Of a stretch of 64,000 nucleotides of DNA, positions 13,211 through 27,300 are shown piece by piece. Source of the DNA: Channallabes apus (taxonomy: Eukaryota; Chordata; Actinopteri; Siluriformes; Clariidae); NCBI GenBank assembly GCA_030522415.1, contig CM060127.1, positions 14,428,646 to 14,492,645 on the forward strand, given 5' to 3'. Below the pieces are notes generated by a model, which was not told where the DNA came from, did no database searches, and saw nothing but the letters and a program-made list of their open reading frames with translations. The stretch's first letter is position 1, and the number at the start of each line of letters is the position of its first letter. Position numbers and translations under genes: made by a program.

Positions 13211-13719
13211 TGTAGACATTAGAATAAACGCATGTTCTAAAATTTCAGGATAGATATTTGCTTACGTATGATTCTCATTTTCCTGCAACGATACTTTAAA
13301 AAACGACTTTGATACCAATATCTTTAGTAAAGTTTAATCGTGTACAATTGTGTGAAAAAATATTCGTCTAATTTGTGTTCAATGTTTAAACCCAAAGATG
13401 CTGAGACCAAAGCATTTAATGCACATGTACACCAATATTCATAACAGTAGGCCTACACTCTCGGGATAAGAGGGTATTAATCTATAGCAAGCTTTAGCTC
13501 TCAGTCGCAGCGGTGATCCCGGAGAATAGCAGTGCATCAGTGCACGCGCCACAGCGTTATTTAACGACACGTGTCATAATGGTCCAACTTTGGTCCTCAA
13601 ATCTTAAATCATCCACGTTTCGGGATATCCGAGATAAGGTACAGTTTAGTACCCTTGTTGTTTAAAAGTACAGTCCAGGACACTCCAGACATCAGGATTT
13701 AAAAGGAAAGGTATATTTA

Positions 13720-14190
13720 TATTGCATCCTACTGACTAATACCTAATAACTATTACTAGTATTATAGTAGCAAAGTGTACTATAATAAATACTCTTTATT
13801 TATACTGTATACTAATATACACTTTATTGATAATAGTCATTATAAGTATTCATTATTCACACTCTTTCCTAATAAGGAGTACTAATGTTTCATACACTAT
13901 TAATGCTATATATTTATATTCCTTATTACTACACTTTATAGATACTCTTCATTAACACTCTATGTACAGTATTTACTCGCTTTTGCTCTTGTTTTTGATA
14001 GTACTTATTAATTCACTTAATTAATCATCTTTAATACTTTTTATAAAAGCTCTTTATCAACATTCTTTATTAATTCCAATTATTGAGTGTTTAATACTTT
14101 TACTGATACTCTTTATTACTATTTTTTTTAAAACTCCTTATTCGTAAACTTTATTGATAGCTTGACCAGATAAGTATATTACTTTATTGA
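13720..14190. repeat. Degenerate tandem array of TACTCTTTATTA-like words
   Basis: Variants of a roughly 18-25 base word (ACTCTTTATT, ATACACTTTATTGAT, ATACTCTTCATTAAC) recur throughout. The units are too diverged for a fixed period to be read by eye. Confidence 0.55.
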
Positions 14191-14479
14191 TTCAAATCCA
14201 GTATGCTATAACAGTTCACTATTGTGGCAGACTGTTTTGTGAATTTTTTTTGTGTTTTGTGCACTTCATACAGAAAACTGAGTGTTTAATTTCTAAGCCT
14301 TATAGCTAATATTCACTGGGAGCTTGTCATTTTATCATTATAAACCATTAAAACACATTGATCCGCTGCTGTTAATCCATTAATATCTAATGTAGCTTTA
14401 CTATTTGCTTTCAAAGATACTGAAATACCTGTATATGCGTAAATTCATTTCACCCCGCACTCTTTGTGTGATTTCTTTC

Positions 14480-15240
14480 TTTTTTTTTTTTTACACATGT
14501 GGTTTTCACATTTTACGTAGTTGTTTATGTGTGTTGTTTCACATGTAATTTCTTTTATGGGATTCATTTACAACATCACCATGTGATTTTCACATGTAGA
14601 GCATGTAATGTTATATTCACTTGTGAATTTCTTACATCATTCATTTCTCCACATGGTATTTATTCACCGTAGTGCACATGCAATCCTCCCCCACATATTA
14701 TTCATTTATTTTCCATGTATTTTTTTACATGCTGCTTTTTTCTAATATATTTCATGCAAGTGATGTAGTTGATGAAGTTAGTTTATTTTCCAAAAATATG
14801 CATGATAATCTTTTCACATGTAGTGCTTGTTTGAATTTTCACGTATAATTCCCACTGAAAATTATTATCACATGGTTTTCTCATGTCAACATTCTTTCCA
14901 TGTTGATTATTTTTTCATATGTAGTGCCATGTGATAAAAAATTTCTGAGTGACTTTTACACAATAAATTTCTTTTCCATGTGATTTTCTCACATCGTGAA
15001 ATTGATTACATTTTTTTACTTCATACTTTCACAGGATATTATTTCACAAATTTGATCTTAATCAAATCTTAATTTTTTCACACACAGTGTTGCTATTTTC
15101 ACATGGGATTTTTTCCCCCACATGATCCATCTAGTATTACTCCCATGATGTCATATGTCATTTACTTTTCATAACATCACATGGTGAAATGCACATTCAC
15201 CTCTTTTTTGTGTGTTTTTTTCTATGTGATGTTTTTCCGT
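14480..15240. repeat. Degenerate CACATGT-rich repeat
   Basis: Words such as TTTTCACATGT, ACATGTG, CCATGTGATTTTC and CACATGG recur more than fifteen times in about 760 bases just upstream of the first coding exon. Each word contains or nearly contains a CANNTG E-box. It looks like a decayed minisatellite with a roughly 20-40 base period. Confidence 0.6.
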
Positions 15241-15339
15241 AAGGAATTTCCAGCCCATCTTTCTGGGGATGTGTGAAAATTTATTGGATTATTATGTGTC
15301 TTTTCTCTCAGTCAGCACTCAGAAGGACGCCCGAACGGA

Positions 15340-18300
15340 ATGAAAACAGAAGAAAACCAGTCATGTCTGCAGCAGGCTCCGTCTTCCACACCTTTTGGTG
15401 AGAAAAATAAATATCAGACATGATTAAGAACCAAAGAGATGCTTTTGTACTCTTAGATTCTGTTAAACTGAAGCTTTTTTCTATATTGCATATTCTATGT
15501 TAATGATATATTTGTGACCAATCTCATCAATCTACTGTATCTCTTCTAACTGTATGTTTAATAGGATGTTTATCTCAGAGAGTGGGTTAGACTGCACATT
15601 CCAAGGAAGAGAGTTTTGCATTGCATTTTGTCCAATGCTGTGATATTATTAAAACTTTAATAGTGAGGCACAGCCCTAGCCATGTACCTTCAGGGTCGAG
15701 GGTTCGAATCACACCTCCGGTCTCTGTGTGTTCTCCCCGTGCTCGGTGGGTTTCCTCAGGGTACACTGGTTTCCTCTCATACTTCAAAGACATGCAGATT
15801 AGGCTAATTTGCATTTCCAAATTCTGCGTGTGTGTGAGTGAGTGTGTGCGTGCTTGTATCCTGCGATTAATTGGCACCCTGTTCAGGGTGTACCTGGTGC
15901 CTCCTGTGACCCTGTCCAGGATAAACACTATAGAGAATGAGTGAGTTCGAGGAAGTAGTGATGCACTCATATGCAACTGATTATCAGATATCAGATGTAA
16001 CACTTCCCTGAAACATCTGATCGCTATCTGGATTCGCCAATTTTTCAATTCACTATAAATATTCATTTCGAAATTTAATATGTGTGTCTACTGTGTTGAT
16101 CGATATACTGTATGGATCACGGATGTGCAGCAAAAGTGTGTATTTAATGCTCTGCACTTCCATAACTTACTGGAAGTCTGTTAGTAACCGATCAGGAGAT
16201 TGGATCATACAGAGTGTTCGGCTGATACACATATCAAAAATGTTTTAAAAAGTGGAATCTGATTAAAATAGCTTCGTCGCCTGCTGTCCAGGAAACCCGA
16301 GTATCCACCATTCCACGTGTTCCAACTAGGATTCTGGTTCAATAAATTATTTGCCTATTCTTTTTGAAATCACCAAGTTATGTTTGGTTTAGGGTTAAAG
16401 CACCAGATCTGCATGATTCCGGACATCCAGGTTCTCATAAATAACAGTACTCATTTGTATTGCTCACTGCAAGCAGTGTTCCTATAGAACTTTTGTTCCT
16501 ATAGTGTGTATCTTTAAATCTTTGTATGAAAATTATTTAAGCGTGCATAGTTAGACTTTAAGGCTCACTGGACAATTGAGGTATTATTAAAACTTTATTG
16601 TAAACTTTACTTAAAAGTACATGATACCATATAAAACGTACAAAATCTGTATCCCAAATTGTATCACAGCAATAACAAGAATGTGTAGAAGATTAATGTA
16701 AACAGATATATATATATATCATTCTAGTTACCATTGCAGTTATATTAGCTGTGATACTCATGAGAAGGATTTCTACAGACAAACTCCAGGTGAATACAGT
16801 AGGATAGCAAGGATTGCACACTACAGGAAAACAAAATAAAATAAGTCATACTTAAGATGCATCACATTATTAAGGTTTATTCATTATAACAGCTTAATGT
16901 CATGGCTTTTAGATTTACAATCATGTTTTAATAATCCTATACTTGTGCGCGGTAGTCCCAGAACAAGGCATCTCAACTCTGACCCTGAAGATCAGCCCTG
17001 CTATCAATAATTATGATCACTTGTGAATTTGTGGATTTTGTGTTTCATGTCATTTAAGGCTTAATAGTGGCACAGCGGAAATGTGCAAATTCTAATTTGT
17101 CTGTCAATTCCTGCATGATGCTGCAGCTACTGTATCAGTGGCTAGGTGCCTAGAGAGAGCTGATTTGCCCAAACTCTCTCGGTGGAGATGAGGGGAGACA
17201 TACTTGCGTCTGTGAGATCATGCAAGAGCAATGGGCAGATAGAGCTTTTCTCTGAATGTGTTACATCGCCCCCTACTGAAGGGGCATGATCAGCAGTTTC
17301 AAAAGATGCGTTTGTGGCGAAGGAAAGTACATGTTAGCCTTGGTGGGTAGCTGTCGGTAATGGACAAGTACACTGACTAGACAGGTGGAAGGCGGAATAA
17401 GGGAGAAAATCAGGGGGGGAACCATGTCGTTTTATAATACAATCAAATTCTAATCCGGCGGCGCGGTGGTGTAGTGGTTAGCACTGTCGCCTTGCACCTC
17501 CAGGGTCATGGAGTTTGCATGTTCTCCCCGTGCTTGGTGGGTTTCCTCCGGGTACTCCGGTTTCCTCCCACAGTCCAAAGACATGCAGGTTAGGCTAATT
17601 GGCGTTCCTAAATTGCCCATAGTGTGTGATTGGGTGTGCCCTGCGATGGATTGGCACCCTGTCCAGGGTGTACCCCGCCTAGTGCCCGAAGTCTCCTGGG
17701 ATAGGCTCCAGGTCCCCCGCGACCCTGAACACAGGATTAAGCGGTATAGAAAATTAAAATGAAATGAAATGAATTCTAATCCCATTAAAATATTTATTTT
17801 TTGAATTGTGTCAGTTTACAAAGGCAAACTTTGAAGTTTGAACTGGACCTTCCTGAATGTAATATAGTTCTATACTAATCACCGTAAATTGTGATGAAAG
17901 CTAAAGTGATTTTCCCAGCATGTACTAGTACAAGTGACATATTAGCCTGTGTATTCCCCAATAGTAAATCAAATAAACAGTTATATTCCAGTGATGATTT
18001 GAGTCGTGATGGTGCTCAGTGGTGCTGCGTTTAGATGAAAGGCAGCATGCTGTTATAGATATACACTGGAATACAATGCAATCTCCAGGAGTCAGAAACA
18101 AGGGTTCATTGGATAATTAAGGACTCTTAACATTCAAATAAACTTTTTCTTATAGGGAAACACTTGTTATGGAACCTTTATGGTCATTCCAGATTGACAG
18201 TAAAAACCTTTAAGACATGGGTTCTAAGCAAGCTTTAAAGCAGGTTTTTTTAACTGTAAAACACACTCCTACTCTTGGCTATCAATTTATTTCATGTGTA

Positions 18301-20280
18301 CAGTAAATATCTACTTAGATACTAAAGTCCTGTGGATTTTTTTATTTACATTTATCAAATCTTTAAATTTAAGGTCACGCAAGAGTCAACGGAAATACAT
18401 GAGGAAGATTTCTATTCTTTAGTCATATTCACAATCTTCACCATCTGTGAATTTAGTCAAAGCAGGACTTTTGATTGTGCAGAACAAGTGAGATTAAAAA
18501 GTCCCTTTATTTCGCTACGTAATATCCTGCTACACTGATGCACTTCTCCCAGTATTTCACTAGCGCTTGGAAACCATCAAGGTAGACAGTTATCTCAGCA
18601 TGCTGGAGCCATAAACAAACTGCCTGCTGAATGTCTAAAACACTGGCCTCACAGGAGCTCCCTTAATACCCCAAACACATGGAAAAGTCTCCTGTAATGT
18701 TCAAATGATTGGTGAATGATTGTGTTTACAGGAACGTCAATCACGGACGTACGGCCTTCTATAAACATTTGCACCATTCAAATGTGTTACTGAAGCTAAG
18801 TGTCTCTTATCGCTGTACTGTGCTTGAAATGTCAGTTTTGTGCCTTCATTTGATGAGAAATTTCATCTCAAGTCCCGGTTTGCCTTGAACGCCCCACACA
18901 GATAAATATACAGGTTGGAAATATCTCCACGCTTCCCTTCCAACACAAAACAGTTAGGAATATACTATGTTCATTGATCTTTTTTTCCCAACAGTTTTAT
19001 AGTGATTTATCATCAAGCAGACAAATACTGTATTAATTAATATAGTATCAATATATAGCTCCTGTTACGTTGAAATGTTTATTGTTGCTAACAGTTTTTT
19101 TTTTTTTTGTTATTCGTGTATATGAAAAACTGCATCTATAAAATGTCTTCTCTTAAACTGTAGTAACACTTAATGTTTATTTTCATAAGCATAGACATTA
19201 TATATAAATCACACTAACTAGAGCAAAATCACATTAAACCACATGGTAGTTTTCCTCCATATTCCATCCTAACTTGTAATTAAAGGATTATCGTAGAGGA
19301 ATTTCCCAAAATTTTGATTATTTTCAGATTTACACTGAAAGGAGTTTATACTGAAAATGGTATCAAACATTTTTACATAACAGTGTGTGCTTATAAAACA
19401 GAAATAACATTCAGACAAAAATCTTTCTGAGGTGTGTGTGTGTGTCCTCACATGCAATTTCATTATGCATGCAAATTACTGGATATTGAATTAGATAGAG
19501 CCTTATTAAGGTTAATAAATGTCATTTTGTGAAAAATGTTGCACCACCAAAATATGATTTTAATCATGAAACCTCATGATTTACAAAAAACAAAACAATG
19601 AAACAAATTTAACCTAGTTAAGGTAACATTGTGTGAAGAAAATAAAGCCAATCGTCCACCCGAGTCCTTAATGAGAAACTAACCACTTGACCAGGGTGAG
19701 TTAAGAACAAACGTTACCTGTGCATTTTGGTACCTGCTGGTTACCATGACGAGTCCTCAGTGTGTTTGATGTGTGTGTTTGGTGTTTGTGCATGTGGTGT
19801 GTGTCTGTGTGTGTTTCCACAGAGCATGTGGGCGGAGGTGAGGTGTGTGCAGGGTGCGAGTCGCCCATCGCTGACCGCTTCCTCCTGCGCGTCAACGATC
19901 AGTCGTGGCATGAGACGTGTGTGAAGTGTGCGGTGTGTCTGAGCACACTCAGTGGGACGTGCTACTCTCGAGACAGGCTGCTCTACTGCAAGCACGACTA
20001 CGAGAAGTAAGATAGCGTGCCACAAACCCACACACACCCACACACACCCTCTCTGTACACCTCACACACACCGTTACACATCATCACTGTGTACCTCACA
20101 CACACCGTTACTCACATTGTCTGTACACCTTATACACACCATTACACACATTGTCTGTACACCTTATACACACCGTTACACCACACACACATATAAAACC
20201 ACAAAAGCAAACACAAATACACACATAAACACACAAAAATTTACACATTTATAAAAACATAAATACAAACAAAAGCAGAT

Positions 20281-20331
<51 letters not shown>

Positions 20332-21315
20332 AGCACATACACATGCACATACAGTAAACACACACATAACCAGACACATATAAATATATACACACTAACA
20401 CACCAATAAACACACAGCGTAGTAGTGGTGTAACTTCAGTGTATTGCGGTGATTAAATACCCCAGTGTTCTACACCGTGGTGCTGATGAGTTCTTCACCC
20501 TGATTGGTCACGAGGTGCTGATTAGTTCTCCAGAACAGCAGCTCTGTCTGTAGTCCAGCGGCACAGCACACGCTTAGATTCTCTTTTTCTTCTTTTTTAT
20601 TATTGATTTTGTAAATATGTATTTATTTTTACTACCTTCATTTTATTTCTTATCTATTCCTCTTTTTATATACTTATCCCTTTGTTCATTCATTTGTTGG
20701 ACTTTTTTTTCCTTCTATAGTTCTTTCTTTCCATCAATAATAATTCTTTCCATTTTTCTTTTCTTTCCCTTTTCTTCCTTTCTTGCTTGTTTTCTTCGTC
20801 TTCTACTTTTTTAATTTCGTTTATACATTTTTCCTCCCATGTATTTGTTAATTTCTTTTCTTTCTTTTCTTATGTATTAAAAAAAATTTTTCTCCAGTTT
20901 TCATTTCATTGCTTCTTCTTACCCTATATACCATTTTCTCTTTTTTTTACTTTCATATTGTCCTCTCTTGATTTCATATATTTTCTTTCTTTCTTTTTAT
21001 CTTATTCATCTTTTATCTTATTTAGTTTGCTTATTTAATTTCCTATTATTCTTTCTTATTATTTCTTTCTCCCTTTTGTTCTTCCATTTTGTCTTTCTTT
21101 TCTTTTTCATTTATTTTTTAAATCTTTTTCTTTCTTTTCATTCCCACTTCCTGTCTTAATGTCTTTTCTTGTTTTTTTGTTTTTCCATATTTCCTTGCCT
21201 TCTTTCTTTTTCTTTTTCCTTTTTTCATGTAATCTCATATACTTCTTTCTTTATATATATATATTTACTATTTATCCATACTTTTTTCTTTAATTCTTCT
21301 TTAACATCTACTGTG

Positions 21316-21383
<68 letters not shown>

Positions 21384-24300
21384 ATTCCTTTCTTTTCTCT
21401 CTCACTCTCTCTCATACTTTCTTTTCTGCTTATTTCATTCTTTCAGTATAGATCATTCCTGAACCTGTCCTTGATAACTGTGTAGTGAACAGCTTGCGGT
21501 TCATGTTGTTTTTAATATTCTGACAGAGGGGAGACAAGGTTGTGCTGAGGAAGTGGAATGTACCTCAGATAGAAACGAAGCTCAGCTGTATATATCGTTC
21601 CTACGCCGGAGAGTTGTGGCGTTAGATTAAAGGGAGCTCCAGCGGTGACATCACAGGGGTCATAGAGATGAAGGACGAATTGTCTGGCTGCTATCGCTGC
21701 TCTGAAATGTGTCAGACACCGTGGGCTGCCGCCGCCAACGCTCCTCCACCAGCCCACATCTGGGGCTGTCTCAGGGATAGCTGGGCGAGGAGGAGAGAGG
21801 AAGCGAATGAGGGAGGAGAAATACAGAAAGGGGGAGAGAGAGAGCAAGGAGACGGGAGGATCTCAGTTTTCAGTTCCAGAAATCTCCATTCTTTCCTCAT
21901 GACCTTCACACAACTGTAACAGATTAAACTACAACAGGATGTTCGACAAAAATGTTAACCTGAAATTACAGCTAGAGATTTTTTTACCTTGCTCACACAA
22001 ACAGATAAAAAACAGTCTCCTCTCTGATGTCAACTCTCATCAATCTAAAACCCTGATCATTACAAATTATAATTACCGGTACATTATTACAGAGAAGTGA
22101 AAAGTGTCATTTGTTTTAGATTCACACTTTATACAGTCAAATCTAATCACTAACAAGCATAGAACAAGCAACCTCACACTAGTCTTCACTCACTTCTTCA
22201 CACTCCATCATTCCTTTATCTCAGATACCTGTCCTGTTCTTTAACGGTCCACGTGTATTAAAATTAGGCATGTTATATGCAAATGGGATGCAAATAATGA
22301 GCTAGTGGGTGTGGCTTGTTCCCACACATCTAAAGCTGATTGATCTTCGTTACTTGCTTTAACGTCATATGACACTTTTCGGAATCAGATAGATTCAGAT
22401 AAATTCTTTTTCTCTCTTTTTTTGTTGACATTTTTCAGTCTTTATTCTTTCATTTTTCTTTATCGCTCTTTATCTTCTGTTTCCCGCCTGCTGTATTTCC
22501 CTTTCTTTGTTCTTTACAGATAATTTTCTTGGGTTAGGGTTAGGGAAGGTTGCTGGTTCAAGGCCCGGTTCCACCAAGTTGCCACTGTTGAGCACTTGAG
22601 CAAGGCACTTAACCCTATCTGCTTCAGGAGCGCTGTATCCTGACTGAACTATGTTAATGAATCGTGAGAAGATAAGAGTAAAAAGATGTAGAGTCTGATA
22701 CATCTTGAGGAACAGTATGAAGATGAAGAGTGTATTGATAATGACTGTGAAGATGAACAGTATTATGAAGAGTATGAATATGGAGTATAATGATGAGGAA
22801 CATGATGAAGACTGTGATGATGCTTGATGATGTTAATATATTGCAGTATTTTGATGTAATGATGCGTCTCAGCAAAGACTTGTGACCCTTGGGGTGAGAA
22901 TGCTGTTACCTGATCTTCTGCCTGATCCCACTGAAAATAGTGTTTTCAGCATACACTGAAAACACACAGGGGCTTTTATCCTCCTTTAATGTGCAGGACG
23001 TAAGACGCTCTGAGAGTGATCATCGCTAACATGGCAGGCACACAGTTTGTTTAAAGGAGTGATGACTGAAACACCTGACCTGTAAGAGCTCCAACACAAG
23101 CCTGCTCCATCCCTCACACTCCCAGGAGACATGACATCCCACTGACAGAAACAAGATCCTTTCAATCTCTGTTCTCCTGCTTCTGAAAGACATTTCAAAG
23201 GGAGTGTTTTGGTTTAATATTTTTTTTTATATCAGCCCACATTGTCATGTTTTATTTCTTACAAATGTACATAAAGTGAAGGACAACAGTGGCTTAAATT
23301 AATACGTAGCTCTCGGCTATTCGCTCCCCCACCTACTGATGAGTCACGTGAAGCCAGACAACTACATATCTTCACACTAACACACTCACAGGAAAGCGCT
23401 ATCCACCATCTTCCACATGTGGGAGCTCACAGATGCTCAGTATATACCTTTTACAGTACATGTGCTGTCACGATGTCTGTCAGACTTGGTCCCAAAAAGG
23501 GACGTTGCACTGGTGGCTCAGTGGTAGGTGTTTCGCCTGCCATGCGGACGGCCCGGGTTCGATTCCAGACAGTGCCCACACCCCAGCCACTGGATGCAGT
23601 GCCGGTCCCAAGCCCGGATAAAATGGGAGGGTTGCGTCAGGAAGGGCATCCGGCGTAAAACCTGTGCCAAGTTGTAGTGCGGACTGGAAAGTCCGCTGTG
23701 GCGACCCCTCGTCGGGAGCAGCCGAAAGACCAACAACAACAACCAGATACCAGTGGCAAAACCCACTTTCAGCAAGAAAACACAACTGATAACATTGTCT
23801 TAACACCTTAAACAACATTTGTCTCTTTAATAATTGCTTCAGCTCTTCTGAATCCTCTCTGAACTATCCTTATGTTCACAGCTAACGCGAGCTAAAACGC
23901 TAGCTAGCTTCTAACACAAGGCTGTATCGCAAATCACTCTTGAACCCCTGATCAAGGGCACTACTTGGGGTGTAGGTCAAGGGATTGTACACCCTCCTAC
24001 CTAGCTCACTGGCCATTTTACACTATTTGGGGTTCAATCCTGGAACAGTTATTTAGCTATTAATTAGAAAGAACTGAATGAGCTAATGCTAACACCACCA
24101 AATCATGGAGGAATCACATATCTGCACATCTTCTGAGGTAATCACATTGCGATAACAAAGAATGCTTCTTGCAATTTCATATACTTATTACCTTCTTCAT
24201 CTGTTTTCACACACTTGTCTCTATTTTCGAATAATTCCACAACAAAATCCTGCATAATGATCATAATCTAGAACAGAAGCTATGAGTAGCTAGGTTACTC

Positions 24301-27300
24301 TTTTATCTGTGTGACAAAGCCTTTCCTAAATCTGGTAGTTAATCATGTAATCATCAGGTCATCTTTTTGTAAAAAAAGCTCTGAAATACACCTCGGGTAT
24401 GATTATGAATGGAAAAACATAGCAGCCTTATGTCGGCTAACGGCACTTCTGCCGATCAGTCTTGTGGCTAATGTCATAATGCCAAAGGTCTATTAGATAG
24501 CAACAGCAATAATTAATTTAGGGATAGTCGATTAACTGTATGTTTTTTTTCCAATCAAAATTACAGAAACGTGTGTAAAACATTGAGTTTTCAAGTCATG
24601 TGTCATGGTATGTTTCCCCATACGAGACTTGGAACACTCCTGCATCGATGACCTTGAGTGGATCAGCAACAATAACTCCTTGTGTTTCCTGCCGTCTGTC
24701 CATCAGCACCTCTCCAAACACGCGCACGCGCGCACACACTCACTCACACACACACCACCAGCAGGAGTGTGTTTTATTTGAAGGGTCCAAGTAAAAATCT
24801 GGCAGTAAATTCAAGCAAATTCCTTTTCTTACTTTCTTTGTTTTAAATACCTTCTTCACATTACTCACCTCTTCCTTACATTCATCATGTATGGAGAAGA
24901 AAGACAGAATAAGAGATTTCTGTCTGTTTTCTCCATTATTGTTTTATTCAACACTCCCTCCCCTCTTATTATTATTGTATTATTTATTTATCAATATCTT
25001 GTCCTTCCTTCCAGTTTCTTTCTTTCTTACTTTCTTTCTTTCTTTTCCACTTCAGCTTTCTTCTTTCTTCTTGTCCGTCCTCCCTCCTTCGCTGTTGTCT
25101 TTCCTTTCAACTTTGGCTTCTTTTTTTCATTCTTTCCATCTAACCTGTTTTTTTTTTCGAGATTATTATGCACTGATATACTCTAGCTTCAAAATCTTTA
25201 TTAACTTTTATCCCTCTTTCATGTTCAACTTTCTTCCTGCATTGTATTGTCTTCAAGAAATTAGAATTCAGTTAATTTTTTAACAATTACAAACACACAG
25301 ACACACACACACACACACACACATCACTCGGGTTCGTACACCTTCCACATTCATCAGTTTACAGTGTGTCAAAGGTGCACATACACAAACTCCTTGTGTG
25401 TGTGTTTGACACTCTTGCTGTTCTCTGTATGCAGCAGACAGTCCGTCACCCGGCCCTTCCTGTACACTCCAGTCCCACATTAATAAAGGCAGAGAGCCCC
25501 GGGGCACGGCGTCTGAGACCTGGTGCAGAATGAGTCAGAGTGAGGGGCAAAGAGCCCCCAACCTGCCCCTGCTCCACCCACATCACCACGGTGGTTGAGA
25601 CCTGATGCAGAATGAGTCAGAGTGAGGGGCATAGAGCCCCCAACCTGCCCCTGCTCCACCCACAGCACCACCACCAGCACCACCACCAACACTGTCCAGG
25701 CTACAAGAGCAGAGTGTTTCCTCAGGACGCTCAGCGTTTAATAATTTACTCAGTGGAATAACAGGCACTAAAATCTGCCCCAGATTCGATCATCCCCATG
25801 TTTACTGCCCCACCACACCATGTCCTGTCTTTACTCATCTTCATTCTTCCTTCCAGGTAGCAGCTGTAGATGTTCCTTTCTTTTAAACCTTTATACCGTT
25901 TTTGTGTTTCTCCTTAATTCCTTTTTTTCGCATTGAACTTATCTTTCTTCATTCATTCCTTCATTTCGTTCTGCTTCCTCACAATTTCTTTTTTTCTTCA
26001 TTCTTTTTTTTGTCTGTGATTCGTTCTTGTCTTCTTGTATACTTTTCATTCCTGCTCCTACTTATTTCTTTATTCCTTTCTTCTATTCTTTCTCTTTTTT
26101 TCCTTCTTTTTTATTTAAATCTTCTTAAAATTTTTCCTTCATTCTTTTCTTTCTTTGCTTCCTGTTTTATCTTTCCTTCCTTTCCTTGTTCTTTTTCTTT
26201 CTATTTTTCTTTTCATCCATCCTTCCTGCTTTCTCTTTCATCCCCTTTTCTGTTTTACATATATCCTGTATTTATATATCATGTATTTATCCTATATACT
26301 GTATTTCTCCTTCTTTGCTTTGTGCTCAACTCAAGCCTACATCTGTCTTTCTTTCTTCTCACTTTTATTTCCTTTTGATTTGTAATTTTCAGTTTTTTCT
26401 TCCTTATTCCTATGTACTTTTTTTTTCTTTCTTTCTCCCATCTTTCCTTCCTTCAATTCTCTTTCTTCATCCATTTTATTTCTGGCCCTATTTACTTTGT
26501 TTCTTTCCATTCTCTTCATTTTCATGTGTGTGTGTGAGTGTGTGTTTGTGTGTGTGTTCTTCAGTCACTCTGGATGTTAGAGTGGTTATTATATAATCCC
26601 AGGATGAGTGTCAGTGTTTTTAGGATTACAGCACACATCACCTCATTGACGTTATCCTATTCGACAGTTATCGTGAGCGGTGTAGCTCATCAAACTTAGC
26701 CTAGCACCATAATGCAGTTTACAAGCATGAAAGAAGCGGTATTTTTTTTTCCGCTCCCTCTCTCTCTCCTCACATCTCTCTTCTTCTCTCCCTCTCTCCT
26801 TTCACCGTCTCCAGTGGCTCTCTCTCCATTAGCTCGTTCATCACTGTCTGGTTTCTAATAATATTTCTCTGTACCAAACCTCATTGTGTGCTTGTTGAGA
26901 TTGATAGCAGTCACGACACCAATCAGTTTATCTCCCCGTTTATTGCCCGTTTTCTCTTAATCATCTCCCCACTCTGTGGCTCTGGGTGTCTAGGGGAGTG
27001 GGGGGTGGCTGCCTTGATTATGGGAACAATGCTAATTACGGTCTCAGACAAGTCTCCTTGCTGTGCTGCGGATAGCAAGTGGCCGGGACTGAACATCTCT
27101 CACATTAATGGACGTCACCTACATTTGGCACCAGTATAAACTGTATGCTCAGGGTGAAGTATTTATGTGAAAAAAGGTCTAAAAACCTGGCAGGGATTTA
27201 GATAATCCCTAGTTCAGTGACAAACAGAGCACTTGAGCGCACTGCTAGAGGTTCAGAGGTGATCGTCTCAAAGGAATCGTTGTGAAGTGCTAGACAGAAG

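Larger units (their letters stand above)
10318..15311 (+). other. lmx1al: Intron 1 of the LMX1-like gene
   Basis: The intron contains (CA)n at 10324-10347 and several (AAT)n arrays (about 10568-10590, 12917-12937, 13130-13153, 13178-13211). Degenerate repeats lie at 13720-14190 and 14480-15240. GC-richer unique stretches lie near 11690-11900, 12820-12900 and 13440-13640. No alternative coding exon is evident. Confidence 0.6.

Noticed and set aside
24887..26596. Open frames rich in Phe, Leu and Ser at 24887-25283 and 25902-26596
   Set aside because: They are translations of pyrimidine tracts; overlapping frames are equally open and none shows a protein family.
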